44,966 nt of DNA from Agrobacterium sp. a22-2 (GTDB lineage Bacteria; Pseudomonadota; Alphaproteobacteria; Rhizobiales; Rhizobiaceae), in NCBI RefSeq assembly GCF_012276985.1, contig NZ_JAAXMM010000023.1:1-44966 (forward strand), in the 5' to 3' direction. The notes beneath the pieces were generated by a model. It saw only the letters and a list, made by a program, of their open reading frames with translations. It did no database searches and was not told where the DNA came from. The position numbers and the translations under genes were made by a program. Below, piece after piece: positions 32,217 through 41,226 of the stretch. Position 1 is the stretch's first letter, and each line of letters starts with the position of its first letter.

Positions 32217-35200
32217 TCACAGTGTGATCACCGCCTGCGCCTCGATGCCCTCGGCAATGCCGCGGCCGATCTGGCAGACGGTCACAGCAAGGCTTGGCTG
32301 CAGGCTGCCGAAATCGGCGATCTCCTGGGTCTGGTCATAGAGATAGGCCGGTTCCGTGACCTCGACGGTGCGGCGGATGGCGCCGTCCTCAAGGATCCGC
32401 AGCCGGTAGCGCTCCACCTCTTCGTCGAGCGGAATTTCCGCCTGCAGCCAGCTGTCGGCATCGATCCGGCCGCAGCGGATCCACGACAGCCGGATCGCGC
32501 CGTCTGCTCCTCTGGCGCCGCGCAGATGCACCGGCGAGAGCGGTACCTGGGCCCGCGTTCGGCCGGCAAAGGTTATGGGTCCGCTGGCCGGCAGGCCTGT
32601 GCCGGCCGCCTCGGCGATCCAGTTGAGCGTCAGGCCGGCCTCCGCCGAAGAAAGTCCGATCGGCTTGACCGCGGCATCAAGCAGCACGATCTCGGCCCCG
32701 GCGATAGCGCCTGCCCGCATGGCGTCCTCGCTGCCGCCCAGCCCGCGCAGCAGTGTCGCCATCTGCCAGTGGCCCGCCGTCGTTTCCTGCGCCTCAGCAA
32801 AGCCGATCACCTCGAAGGCGCCATTGGCGGCGTGCACCGCCAACCGATTGGCGCCGTTCAGCACCGCCAGCCGCGACGCCGAGGCCAGTTCGCCGTGGTA
32901 GAGGTCCGCCTCGATGATATTGGCCCGATCGAACCGTCCGGACACGCCGGGTGCCAGCGGCTGTGTCAGCACGCCGAGCACTGCCGGCCGCTCCAGGACC
33001 ACGCGCGTCTGATAGGCCTCGCTCTCGGCAGACGACGACAGTACCGTGCGCCGCCAGGGTTTCGAGAGCACGGCGGCACAGGCAAAATCGGTCTCGTTAC
33101 CGGCCTGATGGCGCGGCAGGTCGAGCAGGCGCACCACTGGCGCATAGGCCTCGGCCGCCCGGCTGGCACTGCGTCGGCCACTGCTGGTCTCGGCAACGGC
33201 CGTGGGCACACCGGCCGCAAATTCGCGCAGCGACAGCTGCCGCATGTCGCCATCCTCGATCTTGGTCACCAGAAACCGACCCTGCGGCCCGTCGGCCACG
33301 GTCACGACGTCGCCCGGCTGCAGCTGCAGCTCCGCCGGGCCGATCGACAGCTCCACCGTGCGTCTCGATATACGGTGGTCGCGCAGCCGTCCTTCGGCCG
33401 CCACCAGCGCCTCGGCTTCCGTCATCACCGCCGGCAGATCGAGACTCAGCACCCGGCTCGATGCGGCGGCAACGCGGCGCGAGCGGGCGCTGCCCGCCTC
33501 GTAATCCTGCGCCATGTCGTAGAAGGAGAGGATCGCCTCGCCGGCAAAATCGCTGTCATGGCCGCGCGTCTCGCTCCACAGCGGTGCGTCGTCGCGATCG
33601 GCCAGCACAGAGAGTTCGGTGGCCGGCAGGCTCGCTCTGGCGCGCGAGCGGAACACCAGCGTGCCGCCATCCTCGATCACGTCGATCTGGAAGGCATCGA
33701 TCAGCGGCTCGATCAGGCTGCGCGCCGAGGTCACCTCGCCCTGCACATAGCCGCCCAGATCGCCGCCGACCGCCGAGACATCATAATCCTCGAAGCCATG
33801 GTCGTCGAGAATGCCTGAAATCGTATCGGCGAGCGTCGCGGTTCCCAGCCGCCCGTTCAGCCAATGGCCGCTTCGCCAATTGTCGCCATCGGCCCAGATG
33901 TCGAGATCCTGCGGAAAGGCCGGATAGGGCCGCGTGTCAAAGGTCCAGACAAAGATCCGCTCAGGATCGACCATGCCGTCCGGCACTTGTGTGCCGCTCC
34001 ACCAGCCGTGATGAGCCTCCAGAAAGCGCCGCTGCATGCTGTCGGAGCGCTGGCCGGAGGAAAAATACGGCAGCGCATTTTCAGCCGATTTCGGATCGAC
34101 GAAGACATTCGGCTGGTTTGCGCCCTTGTCGACCGCAGGACAACCAAGCTCGGTCAGCCAGACCGGCTTCATGCGCGGCAGCCAGGCACTCGGCGTTTCG
34201 CTTTCCGCCCCGCCGCTGCGGTCATAGTGCCGGTTGGTCCACCAGCCCTCGATATCCTTGTAACGATAGACCCAGGGCTTGCCGGCCAGACCATCGGTAA
34301 TAGCGGACCGCGTCCGGCTGTCGCGATCAGCAGCGCTTGCATAATACCAGTCGAATCCCTCGCCGGCGTCGATCTGGCCGCGCATCGCAGCAACATCATC
34401 GGCGATGCGAAAGCCGTCCGGGTTTGCCGCAGTCAGGTCCGCGTCCCGCCAGTCGGCCAGCGGCATGTAATTGTCGATGCCGACCGCATCGATGGCTGGA
34501 TTGGCCCAGAGCGGGTCGAGATGGAAATAGACGTCGCCCGATCCGTCCTGCGGCTGATAGCCGAAATATTCGCTCCAGTCGGCGCCATAGGTCAGCTGGG
34601 CGGCGCTGCCGAGAATGGCGCGCACGTCCGCAGCCAGGCTCGCCAGCCGCGCCACGAAAGGAAAGCCGTCCATCCCATCGCGCAGGGTCGTCAGCCCACG
34701 CAGTTCCGAGCCGATGATGAAGCCGTCAACGCCGCCCGCGGCCTGCGCCAGCAGGGCGTAATGCAGCACCAGGCGGCGGTAGCCCTCGTCGTCGCCATTG
34801 AAACGCACCGATGTGCCCGAGACGGTGAAATCGCCGGCCTCGGCCTGCCCGCAGAAACTGTCGACCGCCTCGCCGACCGCGGCCGACCGGTCCGGACTGC
34901 CGGGACGTGCCGGTGCCGGATGGCAGGTGATGCGGCCGCGCCAGGGATAGCTTGCCTGCTCGCCCGCCCCATAGGGGTCGGGCAGTCCATTGCCGACTGG
35001 TATGTCCATCATCACGAAGGGATAGAGAAAGACCTTCAGCCCGCGCGCCTTCAGGTCGGCGATCGCCTCGATGACGCTTGCATCGTCCGGCGTGCCGCCA
35101 TAAGCGGGTCCGCCATCGTTCCGGCTGACGACATGCGCCGCGCCGCGCGCGATGCCGCAGACCCGCCAAGGCCGGCTTTCATCGTCGCGGCTTGCCACTT

Positions 35201-36059
35201 CGACGCCCGGCACGATGCGGCACTGTTCGGCCCGCAGGTCCGTGCCGAACCAGCTGACCACCAGCGCCACATGGTCGAGATGGGGGCAGAGCGCCTGCAG
35301 CTCGTCAAGCGCCGCCTGCCAGTCGGTCGCCGCCGTCAGCGTGTTGCGGTTGACGATGCGGGCGCTGCCCTCTCCGGTCTTTTCGCTGACCGCCGTCGTC
35401 GCATAGCCATGCTCGGTGGCGCCGGGGATCAGCGTGATCGCCCGGATCTGCCGCTCCAGCCGCCCGACCGGCCGCAGCACCTCGAATTGCAGAACCGGAA
35501 TGCGGTTGCCGAACGTGTCGAGCGGCAGCCGTTCGAACACCACATAGGCAAGCCCGCGATAGGCCGGCGCCCGGCCCTCGCCCTGTTTGGCCTCGATCAG
35601 CGGGTCGGGACCTTGCGTCTCGCTGCCGCGATAAAACCGCATCTCGATTTCGGTCAGATCGAGTTCGCTCCCGTCAGCCCAGACGCGGCGGATCGAAGCG
35701 ACCGGCCCTTCGCAGAGGCCGAGGGCGATATTGGCGAAATAATTGTATGTCTTGACTTTGCTGCCGCTCGCCTTGCTGCCGGAGCGTTCGGTCGTCACCT
35801 CTTCTTCAAACCGCGTCGCCCAGATCAGCGTGCCGCCGATGCGCGCCGTGCCATAGAGCCGGTTGATCGCGGTGCCCTCGCTGGCACCGGGAATGCGCGC
35901 CGTCGACAGGCGCGAGCCGGACACCGTCGAACCGCCGATCAGGCTGCGGTCGATGGCATTGCCGGCCAGTGCTCCCGCCGCCCGGCCGATCATCGCGCCG
36001 ACCGGGCCGAAAATGCCGCCAAGCGCCGCACCGGCCGCCTGGAAGAGAATGGTTGCCAT
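32217..36059 (-). CDS. GTA g15: host-interaction/tail-tip protein with TIM barrel
   Basis: This 1280-residue protein has a Gly/Ala-rich N-terminus (FQAAGAALGGIFGPVG, IGRAAGALAG) typical of the family. A GTA TIM-barrel-like domain follows (about 430-720, with FIIGSELRGLT, YGADWSEYFGYQP, LDPLWANPAIDAVGIDNYMP and PVWLTELGCPAVDKG). Next come a phage-tail-3 type region and a beta-rich C-terminal part (LRGARGADGAIRLSWIR; a fibronectin-like rhythm). In RcGTA it forms the distal tail tip and includes a glycoside-hydrolase-like fold. The length is close to RcGTA g15 (about 1300). A GGAG site just inside the g14 stop region precedes the ATG. Confidence 0.93.
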   Translation of the reverse strand: MATILFQAAGAALGGIFGPVGAMIGRAAGALAGNAIDRSLIGGSTVSGSRLSTARIPGASEGTAINRLYGTARIGGTLIWATRFEEEVTTERSGSKASGSKVKTYNYFANIALGLCEGPVASIRRVWADGSELDLTEIEMRFYRGSETQGPDPLIEAKQGEGRAPAYRGLAYVVFERLPLDTFGNRIPVLQFEVLRPVGRLERQIRAITLIPGATEHGYATTAVSEKTGEGSARIVNRNTLTAATDWQAALDELQALCPHLDHVALVVSWFGTDLRAEQCRIVPGVEVASRDDESRPWRVCGIARGAAHVVSRNDGGPAYGGTPDDASVIEAIADLKARGLKVFLYPFVMMDIPVGNGLPDPYGAGEQASYPWRGRITCHPAPARPGSPDRSAAVGEAVDSFCGQAEAGDFTVSGTSVRFNGDDEGYRRLVLHYALLAQAAGGVDGFIIGSELRGLTTLRDGMDGFPFVARLASLAADVRAILGSAAQLTYGADWSEYFGYQPQDGSGDVYFHLDPLWANPAIDAVGIDNYMPLADWRDADLTAANPDGFRIADDVAAMRGQIDAGEGFDWYYASAADRDSRTRSAITDGLAGKPWVYRYKDIEGWWTNRHYDRSGGAESETPSAWLPRMKPVWLTELGCPAVDKGANQPNVFVDPKSAENALPYFSSGQRSDSMQRRFLEAHHGWWSGTQVPDGMVDPERIFVWTFDTRPYPAFPQDLDIWADGDNWRSGHWLNGRLGTATLADTISGILDDHGFEDYDVSAVGGDLGGYVQGEVTSARSLIEPLIDAFQIDVIEDGGTLVFRSRARASLPATELSVLADRDDAPLWSETRGHDSDFAGEAILSFYDMAQDYEAGSARSRRVAAASSRVLSLDLPAVMTEAEALVAAEGRLRDHRISRRTVELSIGPAELQLQPGDVVTVADGPQGRFLVTKIEDGDMRQLSLREFAAGVPTAVAETSSGRRSASRAAEAYAPVVRLLDLPRHQAGNETDFACAAVLSKPWRRTVLSSSAESEAYQTRVVLERPAVLGVLTQPLAPGVSGRFDRANIIEADLYHGELASASRLAVLNGANRLAVHAANGAFEVIGFAEAQETTAGHWQMATLLRGLGGSEDAMRAGAIAGAEIVLLDAAVKPIGLSSAEAGLTLNWIAEAAGTGLPASGPITFAGRTRAQVPLSPVHLRGARGADGAIRLSWIRCGRIDADSWLQAEIPLDEEVERYRLRILEDGAIRRTVEVTEPAYLYDQTQEIADFGSLQPSLAVTVCQIGRGIAEGIEAQAVITL

Positions 36060-36061
36060 GC

Positions 36062-36496
36062 TCAGATCTCCGGAAAACGATAGACGCCGACCACCCGGCG
36101 GCGCCAGGCCGGCACCAGCGCCGAGCGGATCACTGCGGCCTGCTCATAGGCGTGGATGAAATGCTCCGGCCCGGCCAGGATGCCGGCATGCTTGGCGGCA
36201 TAGTGCGGGCGGAAGCGAAACAGCAGCAGATCGCCCGGCTCGGCCGCGCCGATCCCCGCGACCGTCACAAAATGCCGCTCGGCGGCAGCGATCAGCCGGT
36301 CCTCGCCGCTACGCTCGGCCCAGTCCGGCGCATAGGGCGGCGGCAATTCCGGCTCCTCGCCATAGAGATCCCGCCAGATGCCGCGCACCAGGCCGAGACA
36401 GTCGCAGCCGACGCCACGTCGTGAGGCCTGATGGCGATAGGGCGTGCCGATCCACTGCTCGGCCGCCACTAGCACTTGGTTGCCGATCGCGCTCAT
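36062..36496 (-). CDS. GTA g14: NlpC/P60 cell-wall peptidase
   Basis: This 144-residue protein has the papain-like NlpC/P60 motif GVGCDCLGLVRG, with Cys33 as the likely nucleophile, and a His103 motif (KHAGILAGP) followed by His115. In RcGTA the tail-associated peptidase cuts peptidoglycan to let DNA through during delivery. Its start overlaps the g13 stop by four bases and its stop is two bases from the g15 start, so the genes are coupled. Confidence 0.93.
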   Translation of the reverse strand: MSAIGNQVLVAAEQWIGTPYRHQASRRGVGCDCLGLVRGIWRDLYGEEPELPPPYAPDWAERSGEDRLIAAAERHFVTVAGIGAAEPGDLLLFRFRPHYAAKHAGILAGPEHFIHAYEQAAVIRSALVPAWRRRVVGVYRFPEI

Positions 36497-37383
36497 TCAA
36501 ACAGCACCGATCCGTCATGGGTGGTTTCGCCATCCGCATAGGAATAGGCAAAGTCGCTGCCCGGCATATGGGGAAAGCCGCGGAAATTGACCTGGTTGGC
36601 AAAGGTTTCGCGGCAGGTGGCAAACGCCTTGTCGCAGCCGACCGTCACCTGCACCGCATCGCCCGGCTCCGGCAGCGTTTCCAAGGGCAGCCACAGCACC
36701 AGCAGCATACCGCCGCCCGCTACCCTGCTATCGTCGATATCCGCCGTCACGCCGGCATTGGCCCCATTGCTCAGCGTCAGCCGCCCGTGGCGAAAATACC
36801 CGTCGGCAAAGCCGGCAAGCCCCGAGACCACAATCCGGTCACCGGCCTCGACCGCCGTTACGACGCCGTCGGCGCTGCGCCCCGGCGCCTCGAGATCGAC
36901 GCCGCAGCGCTCGTCGCCGAGCGCCGCATCGCAGCGCCGGCTGAAAATCCGCCCCTGCTCCTGGGTCAGCCGATGGGCAAAGCTGCGCAGCTCGGCGGAA
37001 AACTGCTCCGCCTCGCGCTTGACCTCGCCGATCTCCTGCACCTTCAGCAGCAGATGCTGGCCCGGTGCCTGCCAGTTGACCAGAAAGACCTCGACCCGCG
37101 CCCCGTCATAGCGCCCTGAAATCAGGTCGGCCTCGGCAATCGCCGCGCTCGAAAAGCCGCCCGACACCTCGCTCGTCGGCACCGACAGTCCGCCTTCCTC
37201 CTCCGTGTCGCTCGCCGCAAAGCCGCTCGCCGCCTGAAACACCGTGCCCACCGTCACCAGATCGCGGTCGTGATCGGTAAAGCCCAGAACCGTGCCGTCA
37301 CGGCGCGTCACCCGCCAGCAATGGCAGAGTGTTGTCGCATCATTGGCCAGATGGCCGGCCAGTCCGTCCGGTATCGGTCTCAT
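36493..37383 (-). CDS. GTA g13: DUF2163 / phage BR0599-family tail hub protein
   Basis: This 296-residue protein has the family start (LAGHLANDATTLCHCWRV, GTVLGFTDHDRDL) and the C-terminal CNKAFATC-type motif, here CDKAFATCRETFANQ followed by NFRGFPHMPG. Several cysteines are conserved in the family (CDAALGDERCGVD), and a bound iron-sulfur cluster has been reported for the RcGTA hub. It forms part of the distal tail. The start overlaps the g12 stop by four bases. Confidence 0.92.
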   Translation of the reverse strand: MRPIPDGLAGHLANDATTLCHCWRVTRRDGTVLGFTDHDRDLVTVGTVFQAASGFAASDTEEEGGLSVPTSEVSGGFSSAAIAEADLISGRYDGARVEVFLVNWQAPGQHLLLKVQEIGEVKREAEQFSAELRSFAHRLTQEQGRIFSRRCDAALGDERCGVDLEAPGRSADGVVTAVEAGDRIVVSGLAGFADGYFRHGRLTLSNGANAGVTADIDDSRVAGGGMLLVLWLPLETLPEPGDAVQVTVGCDKAFATCRETFANQVNFRGFPHMPGSDFAYSYADGETTHDGSVLFE

Positions 37384-38021
37384 GGCAGGATCTCCAGCAG
37401 CGGAATGGTCGGAATGCGGCCGGCATTGAAGGCCTCGACATTCAGATCGAGCCGATCGGTGTCAAAGCGCACCGGCACATCAAATTCGAAGCCGGCCATG
37501 ACGGCCTGCCCGGACACAGGAATAAAGTCCTCACCCAGCGTCACCAGCCCCGTCTCGGGGTCGCAGCCATAGGCGCCCGTCGGCAGCACCGTGCCGGCCA
37601 CCGAAACGATCACCGATCCCTCGACCGGCTTAGCAATCGTCCGCGTCCAACTGCCCGCCGCATCGCCATAGGTCTTCACCAGCTGGAAGGTCGCCGCGGC
37701 GCCGTCGCCCGTGCCGAGGCGCTGGTCGAGCGCCGTCACCGCCACGCCGGGGCGGGCCGAATTGCCATCGACTGGATCACGAAAGCGGAAGCCGACATGC
37801 GAGCCGCCGCGCGCCTCGAAGAAATCCAGCACCGCATAGAGATCGGCCAGCGACCGCACGCCCGATCCGGCGTCATAGGCGCGGCGAGAATTCGCCCAGC
37901 GCCGGTTGCGGGCCTCGCGGCCGTTCGACAGGTTGACGATATCGGTGCGCCGCACCGGCCCGCCGCTGGTGGCCAGCGACAGCCTCAGCGGAAACCGCAC
38001 CTCGTGAAAACTCTCACTCAT
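37380..38021 (-). CDS. GTA g12: DUF2460 distal tail protein
   Basis: This 213-residue protein matches the DUF2460 pattern: FHEVRFPLRLSLATSGGP near the N-terminus, RRRAYDAGSG-like segment (NSRRAYDAGSGVRS), FFEARGGSHVGFRFRDPVD in the middle, and DFIPVSGQAVMAGFEFDVPVRFDTD near the C-terminus. In RcGTA it makes the distal tail ring to which g13 and g15 attach. GGGAGGAGG lies about six bases before the ATG at 38021. Confidence 0.93.
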   Translation of the reverse strand: MSESFHEVRFPLRLSLATSGGPVRRTDIVNLSNGREARNRRWANSRRAYDAGSGVRSLADLYAVLDFFEARGGSHVGFRFRDPVDGNSARPGVAVTALDQRLGTGDGAAATFQLVKTYGDAAGSWTRTIAKPVEGSVIVSVAGTVLPTGAYGCDPETGLVTLGEDFIPVSGQAVMAGFEFDVPVRFDTDRLDLNVEAFNAGRIPTIPLLEILP

Positions 38022-38036
38022 GTCAGGCCTCCTCCC

Positions 38037-38615
38037 TTAAAGACTGCGCTGGCCGCGCCGCACGGTGCGGGCCAGCATGGCGGAGATCTGCGCCTCGCTC
38101 TTCCTGAAGCTCGCCGCATCCGTTGCCGTCACATTGAACTGGATCACCGTACCGCCGCCGCCGGTGCTGGCGACGCCGAGCGCCCCGTCGGACCCGCGCT
38201 TCAGCGGCAGGATCGCCTCCGAGCCCGCCTCGCCCATCAGGCCGAGATCGCTGCCCATGTTGAAATAGGTCGGCGTCGACACCACGCCGCCGCTGGCAAA
38301 CGGCGTCACCCGCCCCGGCACGCCGCCATCGGCAAAGGCAAACAGCGAACCGAGACTGCCGGTCAGTCCGCTCACCAGCGAGCTCAGCGCGCTTTCCAAC
38401 GGCTTCAGCCCCGCTGACAGGGCAATATCGGCCAGCCGGTTGCCGACCGAGCGCAGGGTCTCCTCCAGATCCTTGCCGCCCACCGTGGCACCCTTCAGCG
38501 CGCCGGTCAGCGCCTGGCCAAACCTCTGCGAGCGCGCCTCCAGATCGTCGAGCACGCTGGTCACACCGCTGGCATCGAGCGTCACCGCCACGGCCAGCCC
38601 GTCATCCTCATCCAT
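38037..38615 (-). CDS. GTA g11: short tail tape-measure protein
   Basis: This 192-residue protein is helical in its first half (VTSVLDDLEARSQRFGQAL, LEETLRSVGNRLADIAL) with a hydrophobic Ala/Leu/Ser-rich centre and a Gly-rich region (FADGGVPGRVTPFASGGVV) seen at the end of tape-measure proteins. The GEAGSEAILPL motif is typical of the phage lambda tape-measure C-terminus. RcGTA has a similarly short protein because its tail is short. GAGGAG lies seven bases before the ATG. Confidence 0.9.
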   Translation of the reverse strand: MDEDDGLAVAVTLDASGVTSVLDDLEARSQRFGQALTGALKGATVGGKDLEETLRSVGNRLADIALSAGLKPLESALSSLVSGLTGSLGSLFAFADGGVPGRVTPFASGGVVSTPTYFNMGSDLGLMGEAGSEAILPLKRGSDGALGVASTGGGGTVIQFNVTATDAASFRKSEAQISAMLARTVRRGQRSL

Positions 38616-38642
38616 TTTTTTGCTCCTCAGGGTTCGTCGGCC

Positions 38643-38912
38643 TCAAGCCTCGTCGGGGAACCGCGCCATCAGCGCGTTAAGCTCCGCCCGTTGCGGATGG
38701 CCGCGGCGCGGCGCAAAGGCCCCCGTCATGGCGGCAAATTCGCGCGGGCTGAGCGCCCAGAAAACAGTGGGATCAAGCCGCAGCAGGCAGAGCCCGGCAT
38801 GCAAAGCCGGCCCCCAGGGAAAGGGCGAAGGGTCTAGCCCCGCAATGGGGGCATGTCCGGCCGCGTCGCCGCGTCCGATCGTCCCGCCCGCCTCCGCCGC
38901 TGCGGCCCTCAA
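38643..38912 (-). CDS. GTA g10.1: tail assembly chaperone, TTG start
   Basis: The 89-residue protein carries FPWGPALHAGLCLLRLDP and TVFWALSPREFAAM, the pattern of the rcc01693-type phage tail assembly chaperone. No in-frame ATG or GTG lies before the conserved part. A TTG at 38912 overlaps the g10 stop codon (TTGA), the position expected for translational coupling, so it was chosen. The frame upstream in g10 is open but encodes non-protein-like Arg/Pro-rich sequence; a ribosomal frameshift from g10, as in many tail chaperone pairs, is the other possibility. Confidence 0.78.
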   Translation of the reverse strand: MRAAAAEAGGTIGRGDAAGHAPIAGLDPSPFPWGPALHAGLCLLRLDPTVFWALSPREFAAMTGAFAPRRGHPQRAELNALMARFPDEA

Positions 38913-39268
38913 GGGTTCGGGCGGTTTGCCCCTTCGTCGCCGGCAAAGGTCACCGTCAGCAGATCGCCGACCACCCGGGCGCTGCCGGCAATGCCGCCCT
39001 CGACCGCCATGCCGGCCACTTCGTCGTCGGAAAAGCAATTGCCGGCGCCGCGCAGGCCAGCGCCGAGGATGCGGATCATATCCGCCGATTTCAGCTGGCC
39101 GGAGGAAAACCGCCGGGCGAGATCGCCGAGGCTTTCCGCTGCGAAGGCCGTCTCCAGCTCCGCCAGCGCGCCGAGCGTCAGGCACAGTATGCGCCGCTCG
39201 CCGTCGATCACAGCCTCGACCTCGCCGCGATGGCGATTGGCGCGGCCACTCATATGCCGGCCGCCCAT
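38909..39268 (-). CDS. GTA g10: gene transfer agent family / tail assembly chaperone-like
   Basis: This 119-residue protein has the pattern of the GTA_GP10 family: NRHRGEVEAVIDGERRILCL, LGALAELETAF, SADMIRILGAGLRGAG and a C-terminal acidic part. Family members take part in tail assembly. The ATG at 39268 overlaps the g9 stop by one base (TGATG); another ATG five codons later (39253) is possible. It overlaps g10.1 by four bases. Confidence 0.9.
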   Translation of the reverse strand: MGGRHMSGRANRHRGEVEAVIDGERRILCLTLGALAELETAFAAESLGDLARRFSSGQLKSADMIRILGAGLRGAGNCFSDDEVAGMAVEGGIAGSARVVGDLLTVTFAGDEGANRPNP

Positions 39269-39675
39269 CAGGCCGCCCCGAAGGCCAGGCTGCCGGCCGA
39301 TTCCAGGGCGATCTCGAACTGCAGCTCGCCGTCATGCTGGCCGGAATACTCGAGCGCCGAGATCTGGAACGGCCCGGTCACGGCGCCAAACGACGGGATC
39401 ACCACCTGCAGCGACAGGATCGCCGCATTGAAAAACGCCGCGCGCACAAGCTCGTCGGAGGCCTGGTCCTTGAACAACCCGGCCCCCGACAGCGCCGCGC
39501 GCTGCACCCCCGCCCCACCCAAAAGCTCACGCCAGCGCCCGGCACTTTCGGCATCGGTCACATCGACGGTCTGCGCATTGAAGCTCAGTTTCCGGGTCCG
39601 CAACCCCGCCACCGTCACATAGGCATTGCCGTCATGCACCTTGATCAAAAGGTCCTTGCCCTTCTGCGCCACCAT
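39268..39675 (-). CDS. GTA g9: major tail tube protein
   Basis: This 135-residue protein begins MVAQKGKDLLIKVHDG and has FNAQTVDVTDAESAGRWRELL, a signature of the phage major tail protein family (TP901-1 type). The LSGAGLFKDQASDELVR and YSGQHDGELQFEIALESAG segments also fit. It forms the tail tube. The start at 39675 has AAAGGACGGAG before it; the open frame upstream to 39744 runs into a palindromic repeat and is not coding. In RcGTA g8 directly precedes g9; here 1.8 kb of other DNA separates them, so g9 through g15 need a promoter or read-through across that insert. Confidence 0.92.
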   Translation of the reverse strand: MVAQKGKDLLIKVHDGNAYVTVAGLRTRKLSFNAQTVDVTDAESAGRWRELLGGAGVQRAALSGAGLFKDQASDELVRAAFFNAAILSLQVVIPSFGAVTGPFQISALEYSGQHDGELQFEIALESAGSLAFGAA

Positions 39676-39706
39676 CGTCTCCGTCCTTTCGACAACAAAA
39701 ATAGAA

Positions 39707-39835
39707 AAAGACCCTCTCTGGCCTGCCGGCCATCTCCCCCACACGGAGGGAGAAAACTTCGCGGAAACCGCTCGCTTCCATTCATCGACGGTGCGGCAGG
39801 GTTAAGCCCTCCCCCTTGTGGGGAGGGGTTTTCTT
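39707..39835. repeat. RIME-like palindromic intergenic mosaic A
   Basis: This block lies between g9 and the opposite-strand MFS gene. CCCTCCCC (39807-39814) pairs with GGGGAGGG (39820-39827), followed on the plus strand by a T-run at 39829-39832. An earlier degenerate palindrome lies at about 39736-39756. The composition and paired GC-rich palindromes match rhizobial intergenic mosaic elements (RIME). The remaining gap to 39998 contains the probable MFS promoter region and nothing else I can name. Confidence 0.6.
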
Positions 39836-39998
39836 GCGTAGGTGATAACCCGCCTCATACGGGCAGCAATTCCCCGACAAATCTGGTGGAACGCACTGCA
39901 CCTCACAGGAGAAGCACGACAACAGATTCCCCGTTCCACCCGCCGCCGTTTTGCCTTAAGGAAAAACGCCCGCCAGACCGTTCACCGGAATCATCCTC

Positions 39999-41210
39999 AT
40001 GCCCCTCTCTCTGCCTCGCCGGCTGCCGCGCGCCGGGCTGATTGCCCTGCTGTCGGTCAGCCAGATCCTCGGCTGGGGCACGACCTTCGACATGCCGGGC
40101 GTGCTTGGCCGGCGCATTGCCGACGATCTCGGTTTGAGCATGGAAATGATCTTTCTCGGCCTGACCGTGATGATGCTGGTGCTGGCCTTTGCCAGCCCGC
40201 AGACCGGGCGGCTCTTGGCCCGACACGGCGCCTCGCGCATCCTCTCAGTGGGCTCCTGCCTGATGACATCCGGCCTTCTACTGCTCAGCCTCGCCCAGGG
40301 GCCGGCCCTTTATCTTGGCGCCTGGCTGGTGATCGGGTTGGGCGGCGCCTTCGGCCTGTCGGTGCCGGCCTATACCGCCGTCGTCGAGCACGAAGGGGCC
40401 GGTGCCAAGCGCAGCATCGGCATGCTGATGATCTTCGCCGGCCTGTCGTCTGCCGTCTGCTGGCCGATCCTCAGCCTGCTCGACCAGCAGTTCGGCTGGC
40501 GCCTGACGCTTATGCTTGCCGCCGGCGCCCAGCTTCTGGTCTGCCTGCCGCTGCATGCCCTGGCGCTCTCCAAACCCGAGGTCCGCAGCGCCGAGCAGTC
40601 GAGCGCCGCCGATACCGAGCCGCTGGCGCTCACGCCGCGCCAGTCGGTGCTTGCCTTCCTGCTGATTGCGGTTTCCACTTCGATCTTCAGCCTGATTACC
40701 TTCGGCCTGTCGCCGTCGCTGATCCATATCCTGCAGGTCTCCGGCGCCTCGCCGGCGCTTGCCCTGCAGCTTGGCTCGCTGCGCTCCGTACTTGGCATTG
40801 CGGCCCGCGCCGTCGATGTCCTGATCGGCAAGCGCAGCTCGCCGGTGTTGACCGGCCTGGTCGGCTCGGCCTTCCTGGTCATGGCCATGGTGGCGCTGCT
40901 CCTGGCGGATGGCCAGACCTCGATGCTCTGGCTGTTCATCGCGCTCTACGGTTTCGGCTCGGGTATCGCCACCCTGTCGCGCGTCCTCTTGCCGCTCAGC
41001 TTCTTTTCCGCCAGCCGCTTCGCCCAGCAATCAGCCCACCTGTCGCTGCCGCAGAACCTCGCCAACGCCGCCGCCCCGGTGCTGTTCACCGCCCTGCTCG
41101 ACCGCCAGGGCGCCACCACCGCCCTCGTGGCGCTGGCGCTGCTGGCGATCACCGCGCTGGCCTGTATCGCCGGTCTCGCGCTGATGGCGCGGCGAGCGCG
41201 GGTGGCTTAG
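39999..41210 (+). CDS. MFS transporter inserted inside the GTA cluster
   Basis: This 403-residue inner-membrane carrier has twelve hydrophobic segments. The first helix has LIALLSVSQILGWGTTFDMPG, written here only to its first 20 residues in family terms; RPGRLLARHGASRIL-like motif A (TGRLLARHGASRIL, about 68-81) follows. It resembles the oxalate/formate-antiporter-like group of bacterial MFS proteins, but the substrate is unknown. Codon use and GC match the chromosome. It lies on the strand opposite to all GTA genes, between g8 and g9, with palindromic RIME-like repeats on both sides (39707-39835 and 41227-41408). The ribosome-binding site is weak (CCGGAA). It is not known from RcGTA and is therefore an insertion, or cargo, in this lineage. 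Confidence 0.87.
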   Translation: MPLSLPRRLPRAGLIALLSVSQILGWGTTFDMPGVLGRRIADDLGLSMEMIFLGLTVMMLVLAFASPQTGRLLARHGASRILSVGSCLMTSGLLLLSLAQGPALYLGAWLVIGLGGAFGLSVPAYTAVVEHEGAGAKRSIGMLMIFAGLSSAVCWPILSLLDQQFGWRLTLMLAAGAQLLVCLPLHALALSKPEVRSAEQSSAADTEPLALTPRQSVLAFLLIAVSTSIFSLITFGLSPSLIHILQVSGASPALALQLGSLRSVLGIAARAVDVLIGKRSSPVLTGLVGSAFLVMAMVALLLADGQTSMLWLFIALYGFGSGIATLSRVLLPLSFFSASRFAQQSAHLSLPQNLANAAAPVLFTALLDRQGATTALVALALLAITALACIAGLALMARRARVA

Positions 41211-41226
41211 GTCTAGGATACCACGT

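Noticed and set aside
33864..36083. A 739-codon plus-strand frame opposite g15, and 31941-33818 beside it
   Set aside because: Composition is typical of the antisense of a high-GC gene and the minus strand encodes an unbroken GTA g15.
38913..39335. Upstream extension of g10.1 through g10
   Set aside because: The extended part is Arg/Pro-rich and lies out of frame within the well-supported g10 gene.
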